The notes below the pieces were generated by a model, which saw only the letters and a list, made by a program, of their open reading frames with translations, ran no database searches and was not told where the DNA came from. Of a stretch of 64,000 nucleotides of DNA, positions 54,121 through 64,000 are shown one piece after another (the first letter of the stretch is position 1; the number at the start of each line of letters is the position of its first letter). The translations under genes and the position numbers were made by a program. The stretch covers positions 22,971,187 to 23,035,186 of the forward strand of contig NC_092706.1 of assembly GCF_964275005.1 (NCBI RefSeq). Direction: 5' to 3'. The stretch comes from Diadema setosum (Eukaryota > Echinodermata > Echinoidea > Diadematoida > Diadematidae).

Positions 54121-55371
54121 TGTATACCATATGCAATATGAACATTCAACCGTGTGAGAACAATTGCCATAGCCTAGTGGGTGGAATAATGTTGCTTGGT
54201 CATAGTTGTTTTGTTGTTCAAATTGATGATGTTGATGGATTTTCAAAGTTAATCAATGCCAAGATATAGACCAACAGAAAACAGCTAATAACCATTAATT
54301 TCACATAAGATCTTGCAAAATACTTGCAAATGAATTCTACCAAGGTGCTATAGGCGCTAGCCCGATTGCACTGGACACGTGAAATTGAAGTCCGGCAAGT
54401 GTTCTGGAACAATGAGAAATTATGCTTTCATAAATTCATTGCGCGAGCAAAACGTTTTGAATTCACTTTTTTTTTCACTTTTCCTCCATTCAAACCCATG
54501 AAGTCCAAAGATGAATAACTATTATTTTAGTGATGCAACGTACGCTACGTGACAAAATAATTTCTTTCAGCAACTTTCACAACGGAATGCATAGTTCAGT
54601 GTGGTTGAGACCTCACTTCACGTTTCTATTTCTAGTGAGATATTAATGAATAACCTCTCATGAAATATGAAAGAACATGTATTCAAAGAGGGATTCAACA
54701 TTTTTTAATGAAAATCCTTTTAAAATTTGATGAAATATCCAAAACGGAGCATTCTTGGTAAAAGGTGGGACACATCTTTAATTAGGATCGCTTTGTTTTA
54801 CTTTGTTTTTGGATGTCTCAGCGATTCAAAACCCGATTTTCATCTAATAAACTTTGAATGACTGCACCACGACTGGTCGCAACAATAAAAAAGTTCAACC
54901 AACCCCTCCAAAAGGAATAATGAATATATTATGATGAAAATAAACAGGATGGATTATACAATATTTTGATGTTTTATGTAATAGACCCATTTTTGAGAGA
55001 TCCCCAATTACGATATATTTCTTTGCGATGATTAATCGAGTTACATTTGGGACACTCAAATTGATATAATCTATAACATTTTTTTTTTTAAAATTAAATT
55101 CAGATTATTCTTCAGTTTTATTCTAAGATCCCTTGACATGTTTATAGGCCCTTTATACATCCCGATGACGTAAAACATGATACATAAATTGTGCAACCTT
55201 ATTGGATTTATCTGGTCTGATAGACCTACTTCCTATATTTATACAACAACCCAAATTCACAATGTGCTTTGATTTCTTTTCTTCTCTGTTCTGCAATTTC
55301 CCTACAAAGACATTTAAAAAGTCCAGCACTTTCAGTTTCTGCCTCTCCTTTTTAACACTCCCTTAAAAACA

Positions 55372-55421
55372 AACAAACAAACAAACAAACAAACAAACAA
55401 ACAAACAAACAAACAAACACA
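55372..55421. repeat. CAAA tetranucleotide repeat
   Basis: Twelve or so CAAA units. Similar shorter tracts occur at about 18161-18180 and 44970-45005. Confidence 0.85.
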
Positions 55422-55989
55422 TTTCGCCAGTTTGCCTATAGAGGGCTCTTCACTGCATGATGCATCATGTTTTTCTATAGTTGTGATCCCCTGATTACTG
55501 CCTATTATATTATCATAGGTATTACTCCAATCGCATTGTCTAAACAAACGTTAACCCTATGATCTTCACTAGATTCACTTACATTTCATGTATAGGCTAT
55601 ATAAGTCAAACACTCGAGATCGTGTGGAGTGAATCGAGCACTCTCTGTTTGTTATAGGTCCTATAACATTCTTATCACTACACGCCAAATCTATCACTTG
55701 TACCGCAACAAAATAATGTACATAAAAACCATTTGATATTTTCTGCATGCATGGAGATATGTTCCTATAAGATCGGGGCGGATGAGGGAATATACAGAGG
55801 GAAATGTTGGTGGTGGTTCTATTTTTTTTTTGTTATTTCATTTGATATATCGTTTTGATGTATTGCATATTCATTTATTCTAACCAGTATACTGAGTAGT
55901 TGATTTCTACGGGAATGATGGACATAGATTTATCAGATTTTTTTTTTCTTTAGATTAGAGCGTTCACAAGTATAGAGTTGTGAACACTC

Positions 55990-56018
<29 letters not shown>
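55990..56018. repeat. AAT trinucleotide repeat
   Basis: About ten AAT units follow directly on a short hairpin (AGAGCGTTCACAA and TTGTGAACACTCT, 55957-55990). Confidence 0.8.
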
Positions 56019-56022
<4 letters not shown>

Positions 56023-57404
56023 TCACTTACTCTTCTGTGGTTGTAACCCATTATTTAAATAGATGAACCCCCTCCCCTAGAAAAAAAGCAACAAACCAAA
56101 CCAAACCAACACCCCCCCCCCCAAAAAAAAAAAAGAAAAAGAAAAAAAAAAGAAAAAAGAGAAAAATATTTCATATAGCGTACCACCTATTACTGTAATT
56201 ATACTGAAAAAACCCCAATAACAACAACACACCAATAACACAGAGACGTTAGTACGAATGTGTAGGAGGGATGGGCTGGGTAAAGGGGGAGGGGGATACA
56301 TCCCCAACCCTTACCCCACCCCCTTTCGAGTCGTCTTCCATGCACGTGCAACGAAACAAAACGAGGTTGATAAGTTTAGAATGATAAAGCGTCTGGAGGA
56401 CAGACTAACCAATTCAGGTTTGACCTTCGACCTATTTTCTTCACAGTTGCCCAGTTACGACGACGCCGCCTCTCGAGCTGTCGCTGTTTTACTGCAAATA
56501 TGGTATGTCAAAATTACTTATTTTATCTCATGGATGCCATGAGAAACTCTAGCCATCCGTCGAGTCGATCTTAATTACCCCAATGCACCACCACATTCAT
56601 GAAATATATTGATGTAAGCGTTTTTGGTCGTTGGTTTTCTACGAGTAGTGTGTGGAGCGACAACTGGCTGCATCGCGATGGCAATTTTGGGTTGGGCAAA
56701 TAATAGTCCCGCATCTTACTTTTCCTGTAAGTCCGGACTTCCCTGATAAGGTCTACTGACGTACCGTGACCTGTGAACCTTGAACGATACGTTTGCTGCA
56801 AATGTGTTTGCCCGGACACAAGAATAGGACTTAAGAGGATTACCTGGTTCCTTTGTGAAACACAAACGATAGAATAGATCTTGAACTTTGATGAGCTGAG
56901 AAGTGAGATATAATCCCTGACCCTGAAGCAGCTCTTTCTCCTGAAATTTTACGCTAACTGTAACGTTAGTGTTAGAATATAGATCTATCTAACCGGCTAA
57001 CGTTAGAGCCTAGTCTGTTGTGAGCACTTAAATAGCAGCTCTTTCCGAACTAAACAGACTGTGCTGAGTGTGAGTGACAGTACGTGTCAGTAGTATGACG
57101 ATGCAGTCGTAACATTGAATATTTAGGGCCTGCAAATAAAAATAGTGATGTGCACACTACTCACTAGTTTCTAAATCTGTGTAACGGTTAGACAAGGCAA
57201 GGGGTTCTATACTAGATCTAGAAATTAGTAACATTAGGCCTTCTATTAAAAGTTCTAAATGGTTTTCATGGGAATGAGAATCAGCTGACAATTAGAAAAA
57301 ACAGAAACTAAACTGCAATAGGCTCCTAAATTTTATTTTTCTAAAATCTCTATCTGTCTTAATTCTACAAAATAGGAAACAAGGAGTAAACCCAACAGCT
57401 AGGA

Positions 57405-60400
57405 ATGGATTTGGAAACCATAGAGGAGATAGATGATACAGGACTGGGGGAGTTCAGCCATGACAACAACAATGAAGAAGAGCTGAAGGGAGAGGAGTGT
57501 CAGGGGAAAAAACAACATCTTGTTGAAGATGGGACGAGAGAGAATGAAGATTCTACCATCAGAGACGAAGATGAAGATGGCAAAGAAGATCATCATGTCG
57601 GTGGTGCAGAAGAGCCTCCCGTTAACAATGGCACCAGTACTACGGAGATGCAGACAGTCTCATTTGACAATGACACAGCACCAGAGGAGGCAGGCGATGC
57701 AGGCCAGTGTCAAGCGGAGGAAACCGTGGTTCTCGATGTCAGTACTCTTGTGTATCGCGACACAAGAGGTAAATTCTGCCTCGATTTGTCAGAAGAACGC
57801 ATTGTGGAGGTGCCACCGGACACGTTTGATTTAGACTTCTTGAACCACTTTGCTGTGAGCAGCATCCCATTGTATAGCATTCCAGCAGAACTCAGTTATC
57901 TGCAGCAGCTTGATACCCTCATTCTGAGAGAATGTGCCCTTGAGGAATTCCCGAGGAGCATCTGTTCACTTCCTTTGCTGGAGATCCTGGACCTGAGTGG
58001 TAATGACATCCAAGAAATCCCCACAGAAATTAGAACACTCTCCTCTCTCCAACAGATCGACCTCTCTGACAATCAGTTGGTGGTGGTGCCGAGTGAATTC
58101 TGCTACCTGCGAGAACTTGTGTGTGTCTTCTTGTCGCAGAACAAGCTTGCCACGCTGCCCACCAATGTGTCCCAGCTGCGCAACATTCAGGTGCTGGAGA
58201 TGGAAAACAACCTGATGAAGTGGCTGCCCAAGCAGGTCTGCCTCCTAGACCAGCTAGTGAAACTCAGCCTCTCTGGGAACTACCTACAGACGTTGCCTCC
58301 AGACATTGAATACCTGTTCAATCTCAGGGAGCTGCACTTGGAACGCAACAACTTCCACTTCCTCCCCATCCAGGTCTACTGGCTGCCAGAGCTAGAAGAG
58401 CTGTACCTGGGCCAGAATCCCATCCAGGAGATTTCCCCGGAGATTCAGAAGCTGGAAAAGCTGCGCGTGCTTGATCTGAACCATAACCAGCTGGACTCTT
58501 TGCCGCAAGAGATCTCCTCGCTCTCCAATTTGGTGTTCCTCAGCGTCAGCTCCAATAATCTGAGCTACCTGCCGGAAAACATGAACAGACTTTTCCAGCT
58601 GGTGGAGTTTTATGCAGGTATGAATCAACACAGAAATTGTGTGTGATTTCTAATCAACTAATTTAAATGTCTCTACGTGTACATGTCTCATTCTGTCACA
58701 AAAACAAACAAACTATACCAACAGGCCAAGAAATAAAATGGACACTGCAGAGAGAGAGTAGAAGGAAAATATGAGTAGACCATTATGTATGTACCTGGTC
58801 AGTCATTGAGGAATCACATAATCACATTTTACCCTTACATCTTTAGAACTAGCAAGCTTTTTCTGCTTGCTTTAAGATGGAATTAGAAATCATGTTTTCC
58901 TCATATTCAAGTCGCATATTCGTAGTCAAACCTGCCTACGCTTGATTGCATGAATGTAAATGCTCTGTGCGAGTTAAAACCCACAATCTCCTTTTTTTCT
59001 GCTTTTTTTTTTCCCTGGAGTCTAAAACCATGCCACCTTCCACTGTATTAGGCTGCATATATACTGTACCAGTTTGACATTGCTTCGTCCTGTCTGAATT
59101 TGCGTGACATGGGGGTAGCAAAATGTATGTGATAGCTTTTGTTATCAGTGCCAAGTCCATGTTGGGTGACTTCTTTTGTTTGTGAATAATTTCAGCCAAT
59201 AATCAGCTTATGACGGTGCCAGATGATATGTCGCTGCTTCCGGAGCTCCAGGTGTGCGACCTCTCCTGCAACCATATCTCTGGGCTTCCCATCGAAATTG
59301 CCAGCCTTAAACAGGTGAGATCCGGGTGGTGAAAGTTCTCCTTGTTTACGAGTGCTCCCACTTTTATATACCAAACTTTCCATGAAGTTGACTGTCCTAC
59401 ATGTATGGTTGAGGGGTCTAGATATCGCGCACGAAAATTTGAAATTATCTTATAATAGAAGTTATTCCATAATCGTACCTGAATTTCTCAATGAATATCA
59501 CGAAAATGCAGAAAAATCACCTCCCAAAATCTCCTGATGATACGATGACGGAGTAGTGCGCTGTCGCCGTTTGTATGTCGGACTTTTTTTTATGCGTTCA
59601 ATTTCTCGGGGTATGTAAAGATCGCGCAGCTGCCCTCTGTAGTTTCATGCGTGAAAGTGTCTGCCCCTCTGCGGCTGTAACGTGCTCCGGCTTTCGTACT
59701 CGTAGAATATTTTTTCACTTGATATTAAATTTGTCCCTGTTAAGCAACAGCAGTATTATCATTGTTATTATTATTATTATCATTATTACTATTATCACCA
59801 CCACCATCATCGATCATCATAATCATCTTTTTTTCTTTTTTTTTTATGAGGCAATGTCATGCTGAAAGTACAGCTCGATTCTTTTTTTTTTTCTTATGAA
59901 TGCACTGTCATGCTAAAAGGACAGCTCCATTTGATTTTAATGAAAGTAAGTAAGCAGTGTATGTTGTTTTTTTTTTCGGTGCGTTGTATATTCTTTACGA
60001 ATGCACTGTTTCTGCTGAAAGTACAGCTTGGTTTGATTTCATTATAATTGTGTTTTGTTGAATCGTGGATTCTATGATACATGTGATTTGATTTATCATG
60101 AAACTGTATTGAATATGGAATCAATAAAAGATTATGGAAAAAAAATCATCATCATTATCATTTTCATTATTATTATTATCACTTCCACCACCATCATCAT
60201 TTTATCATTCTTATTATCATTATTTTTATCATTGATATTTTCATAATCGTTAATGATTTTCATTTATAAATTTTTCTTACAATATTTCTCATCACTTTAA
60301 CCAATAATATACACGTAATATATATTGGAAAAAAAGTAAAATATGAACATATATTTTGTATGTGTGTGTGTGTGTGTGTTTGTGTGTGTGCTTACCCATT

Positions 60401-62101
60401 CGTCACCCTCTCATTTTCGTCACCTATTTGTCACACTCTCATCTAATTTGTTTTCTTCAGTATCATTATGGCCCTCCCCTGTCACAAATATATCACAAGT
60501 TAGCGCAAGAAATCACAAGCAAATTCAAATTGAAATCACACTTCAACTTCGATAGACTGAAATATTTATTCCTTTGTAATATTATAATCGTTGTGTTAAA
60601 AAGTTGACTTAAAACAACATTTGTTAACAGTATTTCAGCGTAGCTGGCAGCATACATTGTTCTTGTGTATGATGACATTACGTGGTAAACGATCGATCGA
60701 ACAAATTACGAATTCTATCGACTACGAACGAGACAAGCGAGACGACACGTCTAGGCTACAACATCCTTAGAACAGATTTTAAGGGAAGGTAGGTTTGTAC
60801 AAGGTAAAAAAATGGAAATTTAGTGGAAAATTTGTTGGAAATCAAAATTTCTTACCTGCTTCCTTCTCATGTTGAGCGGTAAGTCAGGTATGTTTATTCC
60901 ATGGGCGTATCGGCAAATTTTGCGCTTAGTCCTACGCGTAATATCGCTTGCTATACGCAGTTACGCTATGCGCGATCATTAGGTGCCTGCGCGAGACCTA
61001 GTACCCTTACTATACATGTAGAGTAATTTCCGCCAGGATTCATGTGAAGACTATCTTTAATTTCTTCAGCAACACAGCCTTTTCCAAGAAATCAAATTTG
61101 TGGCTAATGTGGACTTCTGATAGCACCAGTTCTACAGAAGTTGTCTTGACTAAAGGCAGTGACATGTAGAACGGCACTTAGATTAAGTGGGGGACAAAAA
61201 GATAGGGAATAAGACCTGTAATAAGAGATAATGTGAGAGTGAATATCAGAAACAAATCCAGGATGATGTCCCATAGGCATGTAACAACTACAGCCATCTC
61301 TTTGATTTATACACAAGTTTTTATCTGCTATGTCCATGGAAAGAAGAGGAATAAGATATACAAGTTGTATGTTTTATCTTTCTTGTATTATCTATAAAAA
61401 GAGATTTGATTTGGTCTGTTCTGAATATTGTGCTAAATCATTTGTATTTATGGTATATAATGTTGTGATGCTCATCGTGGAGATACTGTTCCTTTTGAAT
61501 TAGTGTTCAGTCACTGATATTCTAGCATGGAAAAGATAAAAGGAGTCTAATATTATATGTATCACACTCCAATGACTAAGCTGGTTCTTTTGCAGTTATC
61601 CAAATGAGCCTATAGATTCTAGATTTTCATGTGTACTTATACCTCACAGACAGTTGAATTCTCATATTTTCATGATTTTCTTGAGTATTATATATGTATT
61701 CATATATGGTATATAATATGAAATATAATGTATAATATATAATATATAATACATAATATATGATATATAATATATGATACATAATTATCATATATAATAT
61801 AATATTTAGGTATTATATGCATTTATGAAAATGTATCACAATCTCTTATCAGTGTCATGCTTGGTAATTTGTAACATATTAATTCTCATCAGATGTCTAG
61901 CCCGATATCTCAAACAATTGACATTCTCCTCCAGGTTGCATCGCTGTCTCTCCATGGCAACCAGATTGCCAAGTTCCCACCCGGTGCCTGCCTCCTTAGC
62001 AACTGCCAGGAGCTGTCCTGCGACGACAACCTCCTGAGCCGACTGCCGACGGAGATCAAGCATCTTGTAAATCTACAGAGCTTGACAATCACCAACAACA
62101 G
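57405..62101 (+). CDS. Leucine-rich-repeat protein, SHOC2/LRRD1-like class, 3' partial
   Basis: Three coding exons are visible: 57405-58617, 59196-59314 and 61935-62101, joined G|CC then phase 0. They give 499 complete codons, and the gene runs past the window. The ATG at 57405 is chosen as the first in-frame Met after an in-frame stop region, in good context (AGGAATGG). Residues 1-105 are acidic and disordered (Glu, Asp, Asn, Thr). From about residue 140, around fourteen 23-residue repeats follow the pattern LxxLPxxIxxLxxLxxLxLxxNx, for example SLPLLEILDLSGNDIQEIP and KLEKLRVLDLNHNQLDSLP. There is no signal peptide or membrane segment, so it is probably cytoplasmic. The specific orthologue was not recognised; SHOC2-, LRRD1- and LRRIQ4-like proteins share this repeat class. 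Confidence 0.9.
59757..60260. repeat. ATT/ATC repeats and three copies of an approximately 70-bp unit in the LRR intron
   Basis: ATT/ATC-rich tracts lie at about 59757-59830 and 60147-60260. Between them, three imperfect direct copies of a unit with GCACTGTCATGCTAAAAGGA, CAGCTCCATTTGATTT and ATGAAAG-like words start near 59853, 59900 and 60000. No exon is visible in this part of the intron 59315-61934. Confidence 0.6.
61690..61812. repeat. AT-rich TATATAATA tandem tract
   Basis: Short variants of ATATATAATA and ATACATAATA repeat over about 120 bp, some 120 bp upstream of the LRR exon at 61935. It is simple sequence with strong self-complementarity. Confidence 0.75.
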
Positions 62102-62109
62102 GTAACATT

Positions 62110-64000
62110 GCTTCTCTTCATATATTCTGTGATGTATTGTGTGTCAAACTTATAAAGTGAAAGCATGAATCATTAAGATCTGCAAGAACCGTATGTGTTA
62201 TAGCCTAAAAGCCACAGAAGTGTAAGTGTATGGCAACTGAGTGGATATTGTTAAAATCCTTTAAGTGCAAGGCACGGACAATGTAGCTTAGCTAGCTTGC
62301 CAAGCATGTTCATTAGTTATCTTATAAGCCATGCAAACTTGACCTAGTTGTGGATTAGCAAGTACAGTAAAGTGAAAGCCTGAATTGTAAAGATCTCCAA
62401 GAGCCATTTGTGTTGTAGCATAAAACACACAGAAGTGTAAATGGTAACTGGATGGATATTGTTAAAACCAGGCACTGACAATGTAGCTTAGCTAGCTTGC
62501 CAAGCCTTTTCATTAGCATTCTGAAAGCCAAGCAAACTTAACCTAGTTGTGGAATTAGCAAGTAAAGTAAAGTAAAATGAAAGTACGGGTATAAATTGCA
62601 AGATCTGCAAGAGCCATTTTTGTTGTAACCTAAAACACACAGAAGTGTAATGGCAACTGGATTTATATAAGTGCCCAGGCACTGACAGTGTAGCTTTAAT
62701 TGCTAGCTTGCCAAGCCTTTTCATTAGCATTCTTTATGAAAGTCATGCAAACTTAACCTAGTTGTGGATTAGCAAGTACTATTATAAAGCCCACCAGGGT
62801 AGAGCTATGTCCAAAAGGGGTGAAGGCCATGATGGTACAATAGGGATTAAAGGGATAAAGAAAACTCATCTACTCATTGATGGTTACTTTCTGAGCCAAT
62901 TGATGGAGAAAGCACTCCATCTTGAGTGCCAATGGCTGGACAAAGCACAGCAAGGATTCAGTGGTATGGGCTTGCGTGCATGACTGTATGCATTTATGAA
63001 AAGATGGTGCCTCATTAAAAGCTCATTATAGGTCATTTGCACTTCATCTGCCTTTCAGCAAGATGGTAAAACTGATCATATGGCCACTTCCCACTTAGGA
63101 ATATGCAAATGAGTGTGTGGTAGGATGGTAACTGTTGATTACGAATGTATAAACTTTGTGAGGATGTCTTGGCAAGCAAGCATTAGGGCAAGGAATGGGC
63201 TGCATAGAGTGGAATGCAAACACATTAAGCACTGGCTTATCACCATGACCCTCAGTGATCATGATGTGCACAGTTCTTTATCAAGTACCACAATGTTCAG
63301 GAGTAATCTTTAAGCCATGCCAATTTGACCTAGTTGTGGATTAGCAAGTAAAGTAAAGTAAAATGAAAGTACGGGAATGAATTGCAGAGATCTGCAAGAG
63401 CTGTTTGTTTTGTAACATAAAACCCACAGAAGTGTAAAAAACTTGATGGATATTGTTAAAACCTTTAAGTGCCCAGGCACTGACAATGTAGCTTAGCTAG
63501 CTTGCCAAGTCTTCTCATTAGCATTCTGTAAGCCATGCAAACTTGACCTAGTTGTGGATTAGCAAGTAAAGTCAAGTAAAATGAAAGCATATGAATCGCA
63601 AAGATCTGCAAGAGCCGTTTGTGTTGTAACATAAAACACAAAGCAGTGTAATGGCAACTGGGTGGATATTGTTAAAACCTTTAAGTGCTTAGGCACTGAC
63701 AATGTAGCTTTGCTGACTTTTCATTAGCATTCTGTAAGCCATACAAACTTGACCTAGTTATGAGATTAGCGAGTAAGCCCACCTGGGTATAGCAGCATCC
63801 AAAAGGGGTGAAGGCCATGATGGTACAATAGGGATTAAAGGGATAAAGAAAACTCATCTACTCATTGATGGTTACTTTCTGAGCCAATTGATGGAGAAAG
63901 CACTCCATCTTGAGTGCCAATGGCTGAACAAAGCACAGCAAGGGGTCAGTGGTATGGGCTTGCATGCTTGACTACACCTGTTGATGAAAAGATTCTGCCT
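62110..64000. repeat. Hierarchical tandem repeat in the LRR gene intron
   Basis: A unit of about 200 bp, marked by CAATGTAGCTTAGCTAGCTT, CTTGACCTAGTTGTGGATTA and ACACACAGAAGTGTAA, recurs at about 62280, 62480, 62690, 63488 and 63700. Between groups lies another segment (AAAGGGGTGAAGGCCATGAT ... CAATGGCTG) at about 62800-62985 and again at 63790-63980. The larger period is therefore close to 990 bp. It runs to the window edge. No exon of the LRR gene is seen in it. Confidence 0.8.

Larger units (their letters stand above)
47683..57404. other. Noncoding DNA between divergent La and LRR genes
   Basis: No protein-coding exon could be supported. Both genes must have their promoters, and probably 5' UTR exons, in this 9.7 kb. 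Contents include inverted-repeat elements (47885-48058, 48181-49222, 52191-52968), a GC-richer CpG-containing stretch at about 49230-52000, CAA repeats (53808-53978), a G-run (54101-54120), CAAA repeats (55372-55421), AAT repeats (55990-56018) and a fragment at about 54690-54870 similar to the element at 30700-31082. Open frames here are short, of biased composition, or lie inside repeats. Confidence 0.55.

Noticed and set aside
56258-56542. 94-aa frame upstream of the LRR gene as an N-terminal coding exon
   Set aside because: The LRR start at 57405 is in good context, and an in-phase join from this frame could not be shown. It may at most overlap a 5' UTR exon.
61825-62105. Alternative frames over the third LRR exon
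   Set aside because: Only the frame giving VASLSLHGNQIAKFPP continues the 23-residue repeat in phase with exon 59196-59314.

Overview
The window is animal nuclear DNA: AT-rich, full of introns with GT-AG boundaries, and dense in short inverted-repeat transposons and microsatellites. It has no operons, no bacterial-type gene packing, no rRNA and no recognisable tRNA. Two genes can be named by reading exon after exon in phase against known families, and a third can be placed in a class. Gene structure, protein divergence and repeat types suggest a marine invertebrate, quite possibly an echinoderm or other non-vertebrate deuterostome. That placement is inference; no sequence here fixes the species. 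|| Layout. (1) 389-24222, plus strand: 19 exons of the HD-PTP/PTPN23 orthologue (Bro1 domain, coiled-coil V domain, a very large Pro/Gln-rich linker, a tyrosine-phosphatase-like domain and a conserved C-terminal tail). The 5' exons lie before the window. (2) 24223-30453: 3' flanks of two convergent genes, noncoding, with a few small transposons. (3) 30454-47682, minus strand: the complete coding region of the La/SSB autoantigen homologue in 12 exons, 422 residues. Its introns hold many transposons. (4) 47683-57404: noncoding DNA between the divergent La and LRR genes, with a fold-back element, a GC-richer stretch that may hold the La promoter, a 778-bp inverted-repeat element and CAA/CAAA repeats. 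(5) 57405 to the window end, plus strand: the first three coding exons of a leucine-rich-repeat protein with about fourteen 23-residue repeats. It continues past the window, and its last visible intron is a hierarchical tandem repeat. || How the genes relate. HD-PTP is an ESCRT adaptor that sorts ubiquitinated receptors at endosomes. La is a nuclear RNA-binding protein that protects 3' UUU-OH ends of RNA polymerase III transcripts. The LRR protein has no assigned role. They are ordinary neighbours, and nothing suggests a shared pathway. || The most unusual content is in two places. In HD-PTP, the active-site loop carries an Asp just before the catalytic Arg, the general-acid loop is WPE, the usual PTAP site is replaced by a PSAP pair, and the linker is a 3.5-kb Gln-rich exon. 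In the repeats, at least six families of non-autonomous elements are bounded by TTAA. Several abut and share a single TTAA, one is nested inside another transposon, and there is also a pearl/Helentron-like element with a core of roughly 157-bp tandem repeats. No new defence or metabolic system was found.
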